Assembly (NCBI GenBank): GCA_009928265.1
Contig: RFPR01000002.1
Coordinates: 1 to 37,350, forward strand
Reading direction: 5' to 3'
DNA: 37,350 nt
Source of the DNA: Pseudomonadota bacterium
Lineage (GTDB): Bacteria; Verrucomicrobiota; Verrucomicrobiia; Chthoniobacterales; UBA6821
Below, one piece after another: positions 9,638 through 17,552 of this stretch; the stretch's first letter is position 1, and every line of letters begins with the position of its first letter. The notes under the pieces were generated by a model. It was not told the origin of the DNA and did no database searches. It saw only the letters and a program-made list of their open reading frames with translations. Position numbers and translations under genes: made by a program.

Positions 9638-10317
9638 CGGGGTTTTTCCGGAAGAGGGGCCGTTGAGACGTACTTCGTGGGGTCGGCGATTCCGGCCAAC
9701 TGAAACGCCTCGCGGCGCTCCACGCAGGTGCCGCACGCTCCACAATGGAACTCCCCGCCCTTGTAGCAGGACCAGGTCCTGGAAAAATCGACACCCAGCT
9801 CCGCACCTCTTCGGGCGATGCCCGCCTTGTCCGTGGCGACGAAGGGGCGCAGCAGTCGGATCTCCGCGTAGGTTCCCGCCCAGATCGCCTCCGCCATGGG
9901 GGCGAGGAATTCCTCGCGGCAGTCGGGGTAGATCGCATGGTCGCCGGCATGGGCCGCAATCACGACGCCCTCCGCACCGCGGCTCTCGGCGAATCCGGCA
10001 GCAATCGCGAGCATGATGCCGTTGCGGAACGGGACGACCGTCCGCTTCATCGACTCTTCCTCGTAGTGACCCTCGGGGATGTCACCCCCGCCTCTCAGCA
10101 GGTCCGAGGAAAACTCCTCGGCGACGAAACCTAGAGGGGCGATGCGGTGGGGGATACCCGCCTGAGCGCAGTGCCACGTGGCCATCGGAAGTTCCCGCGC
10201 ATGATGCTTGGCCCCGTAGTCGAAGCTCAGGCCCGCGATCACCTCGTGCGCACGCAGTGCATCGTAGAAGGCGGTGACCGAATCCATCCCGCCGCTGAGC
10301 AGGACGACGACCTTCAC
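9634..10317 (-). CDS. queC: 7-cyano-7-deazaguanine synthase QueC
   Basis: ATP- and ammonia-dependent conversion of 7-carboxy-7-deazaguanine to preQ0. The N-terminal PP-loop is LLSGGMDSVTAFYDAL. The zinc-binding Cys cluster near the C-terminus is CYKGGEFHCGACGTC. The middle holds RNGIMLAIAAGFAESRGAEG and AAHAGDHAIYPDCREEF, both characteristic of the family. At 227 residues it is complete. It overlaps queE downstream by four bases and queF upstream by four bases. Confidence 0.97.
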   Translation of the reverse strand: MKVVVLLSGGMDSVTAFYDALRAHEVIAGLSFDYGAKHHARELPMATWHCAQAGIPHRIAPLGFVAEEFSSDLLRGGGDIPEGHYEEESMKRTVVPFRNGIMLAIAAGFAESRGAEGVVIAAHAGDHAIYPDCREEFLAPMAEAIWAGTYAEIRLLRPFVATDKAGIARRGAELGVDFSRTWSCYKGGEFHCGACGTCVERREAFQLAGIADPTKYVSTAPLPEKPR

Positions 10318-10778
10318 CGGGATTTTTTGGAGCCTCGAGAGGCACCTCGTTCTGAATCGTGGCGCGCCTCGACGCGGATGCCGATTCCGCCGCGCGGCGC
10401 AAAATCACCGATGACGACCGCACTCCTTGGAGCAACGGCCGCGACCACATCGGAAAGGATCCTGTTGGTGATCGCCTCGGCAAAGACAGCCTGGTTGCGG
10501 AAAGCCCCCAGATACTGCTTGAGGGACTTGCTCTCGACGCAGCGCCGTTCGGGAACGTAACGGATGGTGATCGAGGCGTAGTCGGGCTGTCCCGTCACGG
10601 GACAAAGCGAGGTGAATTCCGGGGTTGAGAAGGTGACTTCATAGGGCCGTGGCGAAGGACTCGGAAAACTCTCGAGAACGGCATCGTCGGGAGAGGTGAG
10701 TTGGGGCATCGATCCGCCGCCGAGGAGGGTCAGGCCGGCGGAGGGAACTGGTTTTTTGGAGCGCGGTGTCTTGGCCAT
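10314..10778 (-). CDS. queF: NADPH-dependent preQ0 reductase QueF
   Basis: Reduces the nitrile of preQ0 to preQ1, which is then inserted into tRNA by Tgt. The motif FTSLCPVTGQPDYA contains the nucleophilic Cys and catalytic Asp; ESKSLKQYL and FRNQAVFAE are the substrate and cofactor regions. The 154-residue single-domain form is the short (YkvM-like) class. It carries about 45 extra N-terminal residues rich in Lys, Pro and Ser. It is the first gene of the queF-queC-queE operon. No preQ1 riboswitch core is visible in the 107-base gap upstream. Confidence 0.95.
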   Translation of the reverse strand: MAKTPRSKKPVPSAGLTLLGGGSMPQLTSPDDAVLESFPSPSPRPYEVTFSTPEFTSLCPVTGQPDYASITIRYVPERRCVESKSLKQYLGAFRNQAVFAEAITNRILSDVVAAVAPRSAVVIGDFAPRGGIGIRVEARHDSERGASRGSKKSR

Positions 10779-10885
10779 CAGGTGATCGTCCCGTAGAGAC
10801 GCCGGTGCGCCAAGCCCGAAGTCGCCGCCCTCGCGCTCTCCGCCCCCTTTCCAAGCATCGCGGGGTGGTGTCTAATCGTGGGACC

Positions 10886-12343
10886 ATGCGCACCGCACGC
10901 CGCCACCCAGGACTCCCCACAGTGGTCCTCTTGGTTCTCACCGCCGTTCTCCTGCTCGGCGCGGGAGCCGGATTTCTGATGCTATCGCGTTGGGTTCAGA
11001 GCGAAGAATGCCATGCCCTGCTCGAGAGCAAGGCCTCGGAGGCGTTGGCCGGAAAAGCCGAGTTCGGCCCGCTCGAGTGGCTGTGGGTCGGCGTGGCATC
11101 GCCGCAGGTAAAAGCCTTCTCGGGAGACGGAGCCAGGCCTCATTCCATGGAAGCCGGTAATGTGCGTGCTCGCTTACGACTCGCCTCCCTCCTGCAGGGT
11201 TGCTGGGCCGTCGAGGAGATCTCCATGGAGAAGGCCCGTCTTCATTTTGCCGCAGCAGTCCCCGCCAAACTCAAAGAAGATGCGCCGGCCTCCTCCCGTC
11301 ACTCCCCTGCACCGCTCCGCCTTCCCTCCTGGATACCGTCCGTTCTGGTTGTGGAGGCAATCAGGAGCAGCAAAACGGACCTGCTCTTTGACCTGCCCGA
11401 TAGGAAGATGCTGGAACTCCTCGGGACAAAGCTCGAAGTCTATCCTGGGAAAACGGATTTTCGCCTCGAGGCACACGGTGGTGCAATGGTCTGGACCCAG
11501 TTTCCGGGATTCCAACCGGATCTTCTCTGGGCGAGGGGCCGACTCAGCGAAGGGCGCCTGCGGATCAATGGAGCGGAGTTGGGTTTTTCGGGGGGAGGAT
11601 CGGCGGGATTCGAGGGTGAATTTCCGGATCCGGACGGAGTCTCTCACATCAAGCTCCATTGCAAGGGACTTCCCATTAGCGATGTCTTCCCCACCGCCTC
11701 GGCCATGGTCAGCGGCACCATTTCCGGGGAGGGGACTGCCTCCTGGACCCCATTGGAGTCACGTTCCATGGAAGGAAGTGTGGCCGTCGATGACGCCTCG
11801 GTTCACAGCGTGCCGGCCCTCGACGAGCTTGCTGCTTTCACTGGCATGAAGCAATTCCGCAACCTCTCGCTCAAGAAAGCCTCGGCGAGCTTTGTCCGAG
11901 CAGGAAATGTCACTCGCTGGAGGGAAATCATCCTAGAGGCACCGGGCGTGCTCAAGGTAACCGGGGAAGCCGAGGTGGGTGACAACGGTTCCCTTGCCGG
12001 CACCCTCCAGGCAGGAGTGACGACCGATATCGTCCGCGTTATCCCGATGGCCAAGGAGCTTCTCTCAGCCGAGGAACGTGAGGGCTATTTCTGGATTCCG
12101 GTGCATGTCGGCGGCAGCCTCGAACATCCGACGGAGGACCTCCGTCCGCGCCTTGTGACCGCCATCGCAGCAAAAGCCTCCGGGGTAATCCGTGGCGGGA
12201 TCGAGGAAGGACTGAAGATCCTCGGAATCAAGTCGGATTCGACAAATGGCTCGATACTTCCGGCCGCCGACACCAACACCGTGAAATCCCTCGAAAAAGA
12301 GGCCGGTTCGGTCATCGAAGCTGTCGGTAACTTCCTGAAATAG
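10886..12343 (+). CDS. AsmA-like membrane-anchored protein
   Basis: A 485-residue protein with one N-terminal membrane helix (residues about 12-34, TVVLLVLTAVLLLGAGAGF) and a long periplasmic part rich in beta strands. The pattern of a 'level' domain (ASEALAGKAEFGPLEW) and repeated strands such as SMEKARLHF and RLRINGAELGF resembles AsmA/YhdP-type proteins, which are proposed to move phospholipids between membranes. The C-terminal section (VPALDELAAFTGMKQFRNLS, then a segment ending ILGIKSD) is like AsmA-type C-terminal regions. The ATG at 10886 directly precedes the membrane helix. It diverges from queF and converges on miaA with a two-base gap. The family is inferred from architecture, not from a defined motif. 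Confidence 0.72.
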   Translation: MRTARRHPGLPTVVLLVLTAVLLLGAGAGFLMLSRWVQSEECHALLESKASEALAGKAEFGPLEWLWVGVASPQVKAFSGDGARPHSMEAGNVRARLRLASLLQGCWAVEEISMEKARLHFAAAVPAKLKEDAPASSRHSPAPLRLPSWIPSVLVVEAIRSSKTDLLFDLPDRKMLELLGTKLEVYPGKTDFRLEAHGGAMVWTQFPGFQPDLLWARGRLSEGRLRINGAELGFSGGGSAGFEGEFPDPDGVSHIKLHCKGLPISDVFPTASAMVSGTISGEGTASWTPLESRSMEGSVAVDDASVHSVPALDELAAFTGMKQFRNLSLKKASASFVRAGNVTRWREIILEAPGVLKVTGEAEVGDNGSLAGTLQAGVTTDIVRVIPMAKELLSAEEREGYFWIPVHVGGSLEHPTEDLRPRLVTAIAAKASGVIRGGIEEGLKILGIKSDSTNGSILPAADTNTVKSLEKEAGSVIEAVGNFLK

Positions 12344-12345
12344 GT

Positions 12346-13245
12346 TCAGCCTATCTTTTTCAGAATGGCCGATACGGCCTCTTCCGAATCCACCTTGGGG
12401 GAAAGTTCGATTGACTCAAAATCGTGCTGGTGCCGGAACCAGGTCATCTGGCGCTTCGCATAGCGGCGGGTGGCAACCGTGATGCGCGTGATACATTCCG
12501 CACGCGGGATCTCTCCCCGCTGGAGGGAGCGGATATCGGCCAGTCCGAGAGTCTTGCAAGCGGTCGGACCCGTTGATTCCGAGGGAAGCGCGGCAACCTC
12601 AGCCTCCACCCCGGACGCAAACATGGTCTCCACGTTGGCCTCGATGCGGGCAGTGAGTTCTTCACGGCTTCTAGTGATCAAGAATCCATGGACTCCCGGC
12701 GGCGTGACCACAGGCCCGGCGTCACGATCCAGCGGACGACCCGTCAGCATCACGATTTCGAGGGCCCGCTCCACGCGACGGCGGTTGGTCTGATCAACGG
12801 AGGACGCGCCATCGGGATCCAGAGTCTTCAGCCGATCGACCAAGGTCGGCAAGTCGAGGCCGGCAAGCTCCTCGCGAAGATCGGGATCGCGGGGCGGCAG
12901 TTCGTCCAGTCCCCCCAGAAGGGCCTTCAGGTAGAGGCCGGTGCCTCCCACAACAATGGGCCGCCTGCCTCGTGAGGTGATGGAGTGAAGGACTTCCAAC
13001 GCCTCGCGACGGTAACGCGCCGCGTCATACGGTTCGCGCGGATCGACGCACCCGACGAGATGATGGGTTACTTCAATCCGCTGTTGCGGCGACGGCTGCG
13101 CCGTCAGGATCGGTAGCCCCTGATAAATCTGAAAGGCATCCGCGCCCACAATCTCCCCCCCGAGGCGCTTTGCCAGCAGGAGGGAGAGGGCGGTTTTGCC
13201 GGCCCCGGTGGGGCCGGCAAGAACGATTGTTTCCGCGGGAATCAC
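12346..13245 (-). CDS. miaA: tRNA dimethylallyltransferase MiaA
   Basis: Adds a dimethylallyl group to A37 of tRNAs reading UNN codons. The P-loop is LAGPTGAGKT; the DAFQIYQG region replaces the more usual DSMQVYRG; VGGTGLYLKALLGGL and NRRRVERALEI are conserved family segments; KRQMTWFRH marks the C-terminal tRNA-binding part. I place the start at GTG 13245, giving 299 residues, the usual length. The open frame extends to 13557, but those residues are the out-of-frame reading of the RRM gene. An ATG at 13311 would overlap the RRM gene by 44 bases and is less likely. Confidence 0.93.
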   Translation of the reverse strand: MIPAETIVLAGPTGAGKTALSLLLAKRLGGEIVGADAFQIYQGLPILTAQPSPQQRIEVTHHLVGCVDPREPYDAARYRREALEVLHSITSRGRRPIVVGGTGLYLKALLGGLDELPPRDPDLREELAGLDLPTLVDRLKTLDPDGASSVDQTNRRRVERALEIVMLTGRPLDRDAGPVVTPPGVHGFLITRSREELTARIEANVETMFASGVEAEVAALPSESTGPTACKTLGLADIRSLQRGEIPRAECITRITVATRRYAKRQMTWFRHQHDFESIELSPKVDSEEAVSAILKKIG

Positions 13246-13260
13246 GGAAACAGAAGGGGC

Positions 13261-13276
13261 GCCGCTTTTAGGCGGC
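13261..13276 (-). other. Hairpin with the RRM gene stop codon in its loop
   Basis: GCCGC (13261-13265) and GCGGC (13272-13276) can pair around a six-base loop. The TAA stop of the RRM gene (13268-13270) lies inside that loop, and the miaA start is 16 bases downstream. There is no U-tract, so it is more likely a junction RNA structure than a terminator. Confidence 0.35.
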
Positions 13277-13888
13277 AGCCGCCTCGGACTCGGCGGAGTC
13301 CTGGGACTCATCGCGGCGGGCGGGACGCTCGCCACGGGACTCTGGAGCAGCCTTGGCACCGCTGACCACCATCTTGCGGCCCATGTACTCCTTATCGTGA
13401 AGTTCGTCGACAGCGCGCTTGGCTTCCTCGACCGAGGAGAGCTGGACGAATCCGAACCCCTTCGAGCGATGCGTCTCGCGGTTACAGACGATCTCGACAT
13501 TCTGGACGGAGCCGACACCGCCGAAGAGCTCGAGCAGGTCGCTTTCAGTCGCGTCAAAGGAGAGGTTGCCGACGTAGACGCGCGGCGTGGTCACCTCGAT
13601 ACGCTCGGGCTTGCGGGCCTCGCGGCGAGGGGATGCACCTTCGGGACGGTCGGTCCGGGGGCTACGCTGTGGCTTGCCGGAGGCCTGTTTCTTGGAACCG
13701 ATGCCGAAAATACCGAGTATCTTAGCAAAAAGGCCCTTCTTTTTGGCGGGTTGGCGCGGTGCGCGCTCCTCGGAGCGGTGCGCGCCGGAGCGACCACCCC
13801 TGTTGGGGGAACCGGAAGGAGAACGGCGGCGGCTGCCGCGGGAACGGCCGCCCCTGTTGGAGGAGCCGGAGGAATAATTCGAGGACAT
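13268..13888 (-). CDS. RNA-binding protein with one RRM and an SR/RG-rich N-terminus
   Basis: A 206-residue protein. The C-terminal half holds a complete RNA recognition motif: RNP2 is VYVGNLSF and RNP1 is KGFGFVQL, in the normal spacing. The N-terminal 95 residues are low-complexity and very basic (SGSSNRGGRSRGSRRRSPS, EERAPRQPAKKKG), with a short hydrophobic stretch GLFAKILGIFGIG. Single-RRM proteins occur in Cyanobacteria, Verrucomicrobiota and some other phyla and are thought to bind RNA, often under cold or stress. The ATG at 13888 (MSSNYSSG) is preferred to an upstream in-frame ATG at 13936. The tail after the RRM is acidic and Ala-rich. It probably shares a transcript with miaA. Confidence 0.9.
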   Translation of the reverse strand: MSSNYSSGSSNRGGRSRGSRRRSPSGSPNRGGRSGAHRSEERAPRQPAKKKGLFAKILGIFGIGSKKQASGKPQRSPRTDRPEGASPRREARKPERIEVTTPRVYVGNLSFDATESDLLELFGGVGSVQNVEIVCNRETHRSKGFGFVQLSSVEEAKRAVDELHDKEYMGRKMVVSGAKAAPESRGERPARRDESQDSAESEAAAA

Positions 13889-14277
13889 GATGCGTGGGTG
13901 TGTTGGGGATCCCCGGTCTTGCGCGGCCCGGGACACTGGCCGGGCGGGTGGGGATCAGGACTTTGTGTGTTCGTTCGTTGCGTGTGTATTGAGAGCCCGT
14001 TTCTTGTGACCTCCCTGGTGTGTCCCGACCCCCGGTCCTTCGAAAAGGAGTCCACGGGGCTCTGGGGAGGCTGCTCCGGCGTTCGATGCCGTGCGTGCCA
14101 CGTAGGAAATGCAGGAAATATCCCCTGCCTCAAACGGGCGACGATAGTAACGGGCAAGGACTTCTCTCGCACCGATTACCCTCCACTACAAGGGAAATCG
14201 CTTCCCATAACTGGAGCCGACCTCAATCAGTGAACGATTTTGATGCAACAACGGGGATCGAGCGGTGTTTAAATGGA
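13889..14277. other. 389-base divergent intergenic region
   Basis: No credible gene is seen here. It must carry the promoters of the RRM gene (minus) and the STN-like gene (plus). Near the RRM gene a GC hairpin is possible: GCCCGG (13926-13931) and CCGGGC (13940-13945) around an 8-base loop, about 40 bases before the RRM start. This would be a structured 5' leader, as in some cold-induced RNA-binding protein genes. I found no clear promoter hexamer pair. Confidence 0.5.
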
Positions 14278-15294
14278 ATGATGTTCTCCACACTCCCCAA
14301 AAGGACCGTTCTTCTTGGTGGAACGGCCCTACTGCTTCTAATTCTGCTGGTTACACGATGGTGTTCGGACTGGGGGCTGGTCACGATCCACGTGAAAGAT
14401 GCTCCGCTTGCCAAGGTGACCGCTTCCATCGCCCGTCAGGGACATGTCACCATGGAAACCTCCCTGGATCCCTCGACGAAGGTCAGCATGGATGCCGACC
14501 GTGTGACGGTAGCCGAAGCGGTGGATCAGTTGGCCCAGATCACGGACTCCTCATGGCGCGGTGGGATTGTCACGGCACCGACCAAATTGGCAGTGTCGGA
14601 ATGCATTTCCAAGCTCCGGGCAGGCCCCGATCCGGAGGGATGGAGCGTCTTCTACTACCCTCTTTCGCCAATGATGTCGCCGGACGAGACGGTCATGGAT
14701 CCTCGATCCCTGCTGTGGAACGTCCAAGGGCCGGACAGGGAAGTTCGCAAACTTCTCGATGAAGCGGCCCAAAAAAGCGGCGCCATGATCGTGATGCCCA
14801 AGGATTGGAGTGCGACGGCTCCCCGGCTCCCCGGAACTGCGGCGACTGGCAGTGCCGTTCATGAGTTGGTGAAATTGGTCCGTGGGCGAGATCTGTCGTT
14901 CTTTTATCTCACAGCACGCGAGCGCCGCCGATGGGAGGAAGGTCCCCAGGAAGCCTCCGCACCACCTCCATCGAGTATTTCACGCCCTGCGCCCAATCCA
15001 GAATGGATGGACCAGAGAATCACGGCACGGATCAATACCTTACCCATTCCGAAACAAGCCGAAGCCAAAAAGGAATACGAGGCCGCAAAGGCGTTTCGCG
15101 AGAGCGTCAAAAGCCTCTCGCCCGAGGAACGCCGTCAAAAGATGAGGGAGCGGATGGCCGACCCGGAATTCGTCGACAAAATGGCGGAACGAATGCTGCT
15201 GCGGGATTCCCGCAGGACAGCCCAGCAACGCATCTCTCGAGCCGTTAATTATCTGAAGCGGAAAGCCTCGGTCCAGGCGACCCAGCCCCATTGA
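14278..15294 (+). CDS. Membrane-anchored protein with STN/secretin-like domain, unknown
   Basis: A 338-residue protein with one N-terminal membrane helix (residues about 9-26, LLGGTALLLLILLV). Right after it comes VTIHVKDAPLAKVTASIARQ followed by TMETSLDPSTKVSMDADRVTV and AEAVDQLAQIT. This pattern resembles the short N-terminal (STN) domain of secretins and TonB receptors. The rest is not recognised; the C-terminus is a charged helix (LSPEERRQKMRERMADPEF). The start is one of two consecutive ATGs (14278, 14281). The stop is two bases before the pseudopilin ATG, so the two are likely translated together and may both act in a secretion or pilus-like system. Confidence 0.65.
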   Translation: MMFSTLPKRTVLLGGTALLLLILLVTRWCSDWGLVTIHVKDAPLAKVTASIARQGHVTMETSLDPSTKVSMDADRVTVAEAVDQLAQITDSSWRGGIVTAPTKLAVSECISKLRAGPDPEGWSVFYYPLSPMMSPDETVMDPRSLLWNVQGPDREVRKLLDEAAQKSGAMIVMPKDWSATAPRLPGTAATGSAVHELVKLVRGRDLSFFYLTARERRRWEEGPQEASAPPPSSISRPAPNPEWMDQRITARINTLPIPKQAEAKKEYEAAKAFRESVKSLSPEERRQKMRERMADPEFVDKMAERMLLRDSRRTAQQRISRAVNYLKRKASVQATQPH

Positions 15295-15296
15295 GC

Positions 15297-15836
15297 ATGA
15301 AACGCACCCCTTCCGGCTTCACTTTGATCGAACTGCTGGTGGTGATCGCCATCATCGGTATGCTTGCCTCCCTACTGCTGCCAGCCATCCGTTCGGGGTT
15401 GGAGCAGGCTAAGAAAGCGAAATGTGTCTCCAATCTCACGCAGATCGGAAATGCCGTCCAACAATACATCGCTGATCCCGAAAACGGCCACCACTACCCC
15501 CCGATTTACAGCGTTTCCGTCTCCTCCGGGGACATGAGCGCAGGAACTGCACCAACCGCGCCGCTCACCCCCCTTTCCTGTCTGGGCAATTACGGCATCA
15601 CACTCCCAGCCATCACGTGCCCCTCGGACAAATCGCCCGACACCAATTACGGAAGTTACATCTGGTCACCGGTCCTTCAGGGCGAACAACCCGAGGACGT
15701 TCACATTTATACGCCCGGAGGCATCTTCACCGTTTCAGCACTCAGCAAAATGACAGTCTGTGCCGACGTCGGGCGTCCGCATCTTCGGAAATTCAATGTG
15801 CTGAAGGCTGACGGCCACGTTGAATCAAGACCGTGA
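15297..15836 (+). CDS. Type II secretion-like pseudopilin with H-X9-DG C-terminus
   Basis: A 179-residue prepilin-type protein. The leader MKRTPSG is followed by FTLIELLVVIAIIGMLASLL, with cleavage expected between Gly7 and Phe8 and the conserved Glu at position 5 of the mature helix. The C-terminus has His, nine residues, then Asp-Gly (HLRKFNVLKADG), the H-X9-DG signature of the large pseudopilin family seen in Planctomycetes and Verrucomicrobiota. The ATG at 15297 is chosen over the TTG at 15291 because it gives the normal short leader. It would be processed by the prepilin peptidase at 1606-2709. It sits directly after the STN-like gene. Confidence 0.93.
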   Translation: MKRTPSGFTLIELLVVIAIIGMLASLLLPAIRSGLEQAKKAKCVSNLTQIGNAVQQYIADPENGHHYPPIYSVSVSSGDMSAGTAPTAPLTPLSCLGNYGITLPAITCPSDKSPDTNYGSYIWSPVLQGEQPEDVHIYTPGGIFTVSALSKMTVCADVGRPHLRKFNVLKADGHVESRP

Positions 15837-15911
15837 CCCTTGCCCGGGCAGGACTTCCCGGCATTTCGTTTCGACTTTCAGATTCACGTCTTTCCGCTTT
15901 TTCTACATTCC

Positions 15912-16772
15912 ATGCCCACGACCCTACTGATGACACTGGATTGCGCCGACCGCGTCGGCCTGCTCGCCCGTATCACAGGTTTCGTTGCCTCCCAGAAGGG
16001 AAATTTCACGGAAGTCCACCAGTACACGGATCCGATCAATGGTTGGTTCTTCGCGCGCTTCGCCTTCGAAGTCCCCGAGGGAACGACCCTGGAATCGGTG
16101 CGCCGTGACTTCGGCCCCACGGCTGTCGAACTTAACGCCAGCTGGAATATCCGCGACCAAGGCCGCCCCCTGCGAACCGTTCTCCTGGTGAGCCGCGAGG
16201 ACCACTGTCTGGCCGACATGCTCTGGCGCTGGCGCTCCAAGGAGATGAATATCGAAGTGCCGCTTGTCATCTCCAACCACGACACCCTGCGCACACAGGT
16301 TGAGAAAGAAGGACTTCCCTTCCTCCACATCCCTGTCCCAGCCGATCCCACCGGAAAAGACGCGGCCTTCCGCAGGATCAGCGATGCGATCTGCGACGTC
16401 TCGGGTGAGCTCAGCATCCTCTGCCGCTACATGCAGATCATGCCCGACTGGTTCTGCGAGGAACACCTCAACCGGGTCATCAACATCCATCACTCACTGC
16501 TTCCCGCCTTTGCCGGCGCCGATCCGTACCGTAAGGCCTACGACCGCGGTGTGAAACTCATCGGCGCAACCTGCCACTACGCCACGGCTGAGCTCGATGC
16601 AGGACCGATCATTCACCAGCAGATGATCCCCGTGGAGCATTACCACACCCCGGCCGACATGCGGCGTCTGGGGCGTGACTGCGAACGCCTCACCCTGGCC
16701 CGCGGCGTCCGCCTCCATGTGGAGGACCGTGTCGTAGTGCACGGATCACGCGCGATTGTCTTTGGGGATTAA
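15912..16772 (+). CDS. purU: Formyltetrahydrofolate deformylase PurU
   Basis: Hydrolyses 10-formyl-THF to THF and formate, balancing one-carbon pools. The N-terminal ACT domain starts TTLLMTLDCADRVGLLARIT, and the C-terminal formyltransferase-like domain has NIHHSLLPAFAGADPYRKA and CHYATAELDAGPII, including the catalytic Asn, His and Asp. At 286 residues the size is normal. The ATG at 15912 fits the family start; the longer frame to 15840 is not supported. It follows the pseudopilin gene by 75 bases, with a pyrimidine-rich leader and no Shine-Dalgarno. Confidence 0.96.
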   Translation: MPTTLLMTLDCADRVGLLARITGFVASQKGNFTEVHQYTDPINGWFFARFAFEVPEGTTLESVRRDFGPTAVELNASWNIRDQGRPLRTVLLVSREDHCLADMLWRWRSKEMNIEVPLVISNHDTLRTQVEKEGLPFLHIPVPADPTGKDAAFRRISDAICDVSGELSILCRYMQIMPDWFCEEHLNRVINIHHSLLPAFAGADPYRKAYDRGVKLIGATCHYATAELDAGPIIHQQMIPVEHYHTPADMRRLGRDCERLTLARGVRLHVEDRVVVHGSRAIVFGD

Positions 16773-16841
16773 AAAAGGCTTTAGCGGTTTAGGCTGAAGA
16801 CTGAAGGTGGTGGCATCTATGGATCTGACGGATGTTTTCTC

Positions 16842-16869
16842 TTCATCCCTCATCCTTCATCCCTCATCC
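16842..16869 (+). repeat. Two perfect tandem copies of a 14-base TTCATCCCTCATCC unit
   Basis: The unit occupies 16842-16855 and 16856-16869 and ends 7 bases before the lolD start codon. Related TTCATCC strings precede folE2 and pdxH in the same orientation relative to the gene. No Shine-Dalgarno is present in this leader. Confidence 0.75.
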
Positions 16870-16876
16870 TTTTTCC

Positions 16877-17548
16877 ATGTCTTCACCCCATCTCACCGCC
16901 CGCGGTCTTGTGCAGACTTACGAACTCGGTGCGGAGAATCTGGAAATCCTCAGGGGGATCGATCTGGACATCGCCCGGGGCGAGGTGCTGTTCCTGCGTG
17001 GGGCTTCGGGAGCAGGTAAGTCAACGCTGCTCTACATCCTTGCTGCGTTGGAGCATCCCCGCGCCGGAAGCGTCGAATTCGAGGGTGAACAACTGCTGAA
17101 ATTGGGACGCGACCGTCTCGCCACCCTGCGCAATCGCCGGATGGGTTTCATTTTCCAATCCTATCACCTCCTGCCGGAACTGACCGCGCTGGAGAACGTC
17201 CTCCTTCCCTCGATGCTCGGCGGTTCGCGGCGCGAGGAACGGGCTCGCTCCCTGCTCGACCGCGTGGGTCTCTCGGGGCGCCTGGATCATCTCCCCTCGC
17301 AGTTGAGCGGCGGCGAGCAACAGCGCGTGGCGATCGCCCGCGCCCTGGCAAACGATCCTGGGATCCTCTTTGCTGACGAGCCAACGGGAAACCTCGATGC
17401 CACCACCGGAGCAGGGATCATCGAGCTCCTGCTAGGACTGGCACGCGAGGATGGACGCACCATGATAGCCGTTACCCATGACGCCGCCCTTGCGGCACTG
17501 GGCGACCGCCAGCTGTTCCTGTGCAAAGGGCTTCTCCAAAACCCCTGA
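16877..17548 (+). CDS. LolD-like ABC transporter ATPase
   Basis: A 223-residue ATPase of the LolD/MacB/FtsE class, which powers lipoprotein release from the inner membrane or related export steps. Walker A is GASGAGKST, the Q-loop is FIFQSYHLLPELTALEN, the signature is LSGGEQQRVAIARAL, Walker B is ILFADEPTGNLD and the switch His is in VTHD. The sequence TYELGAENLEILRGIDLDI is LolD-like. No LolC/LolE permease gene is next to it, so its partner must be elsewhere; that is why I leave the symbol blank. The stop is 4 bases before the thioesterase start. Confidence 0.88.
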   Translation: MSSPHLTARGLVQTYELGAENLEILRGIDLDIARGEVLFLRGASGAGKSTLLYILAALEHPRAGSVEFEGEQLLKLGRDRLATLRNRRMGFIFQSYHLLPELTALENVLLPSMLGGSRREERARSLLDRVGLSGRLDHLPSQLSGGEQQRVAIARALANDPGILFADEPTGNLDATTGAGIIELLLGLAREDGRTMIAVTHDAALAALGDRQLFLCKGLLQNP

Positions 17549-17552
17549 CGCG

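Noticed and set aside
10779..10885. preQ1 riboswitch upstream of queF
   Set aside because: No short stem followed by an A-rich tail that could form the preQ1-I pseudoknot is visible on the minus strand.
12346..13557. Full 403-residue open frame as MiaA
   Set aside because: The first 100 or so codons are the shifted reading of the RRM gene; MiaA similarity begins just after the GTG at 13245.
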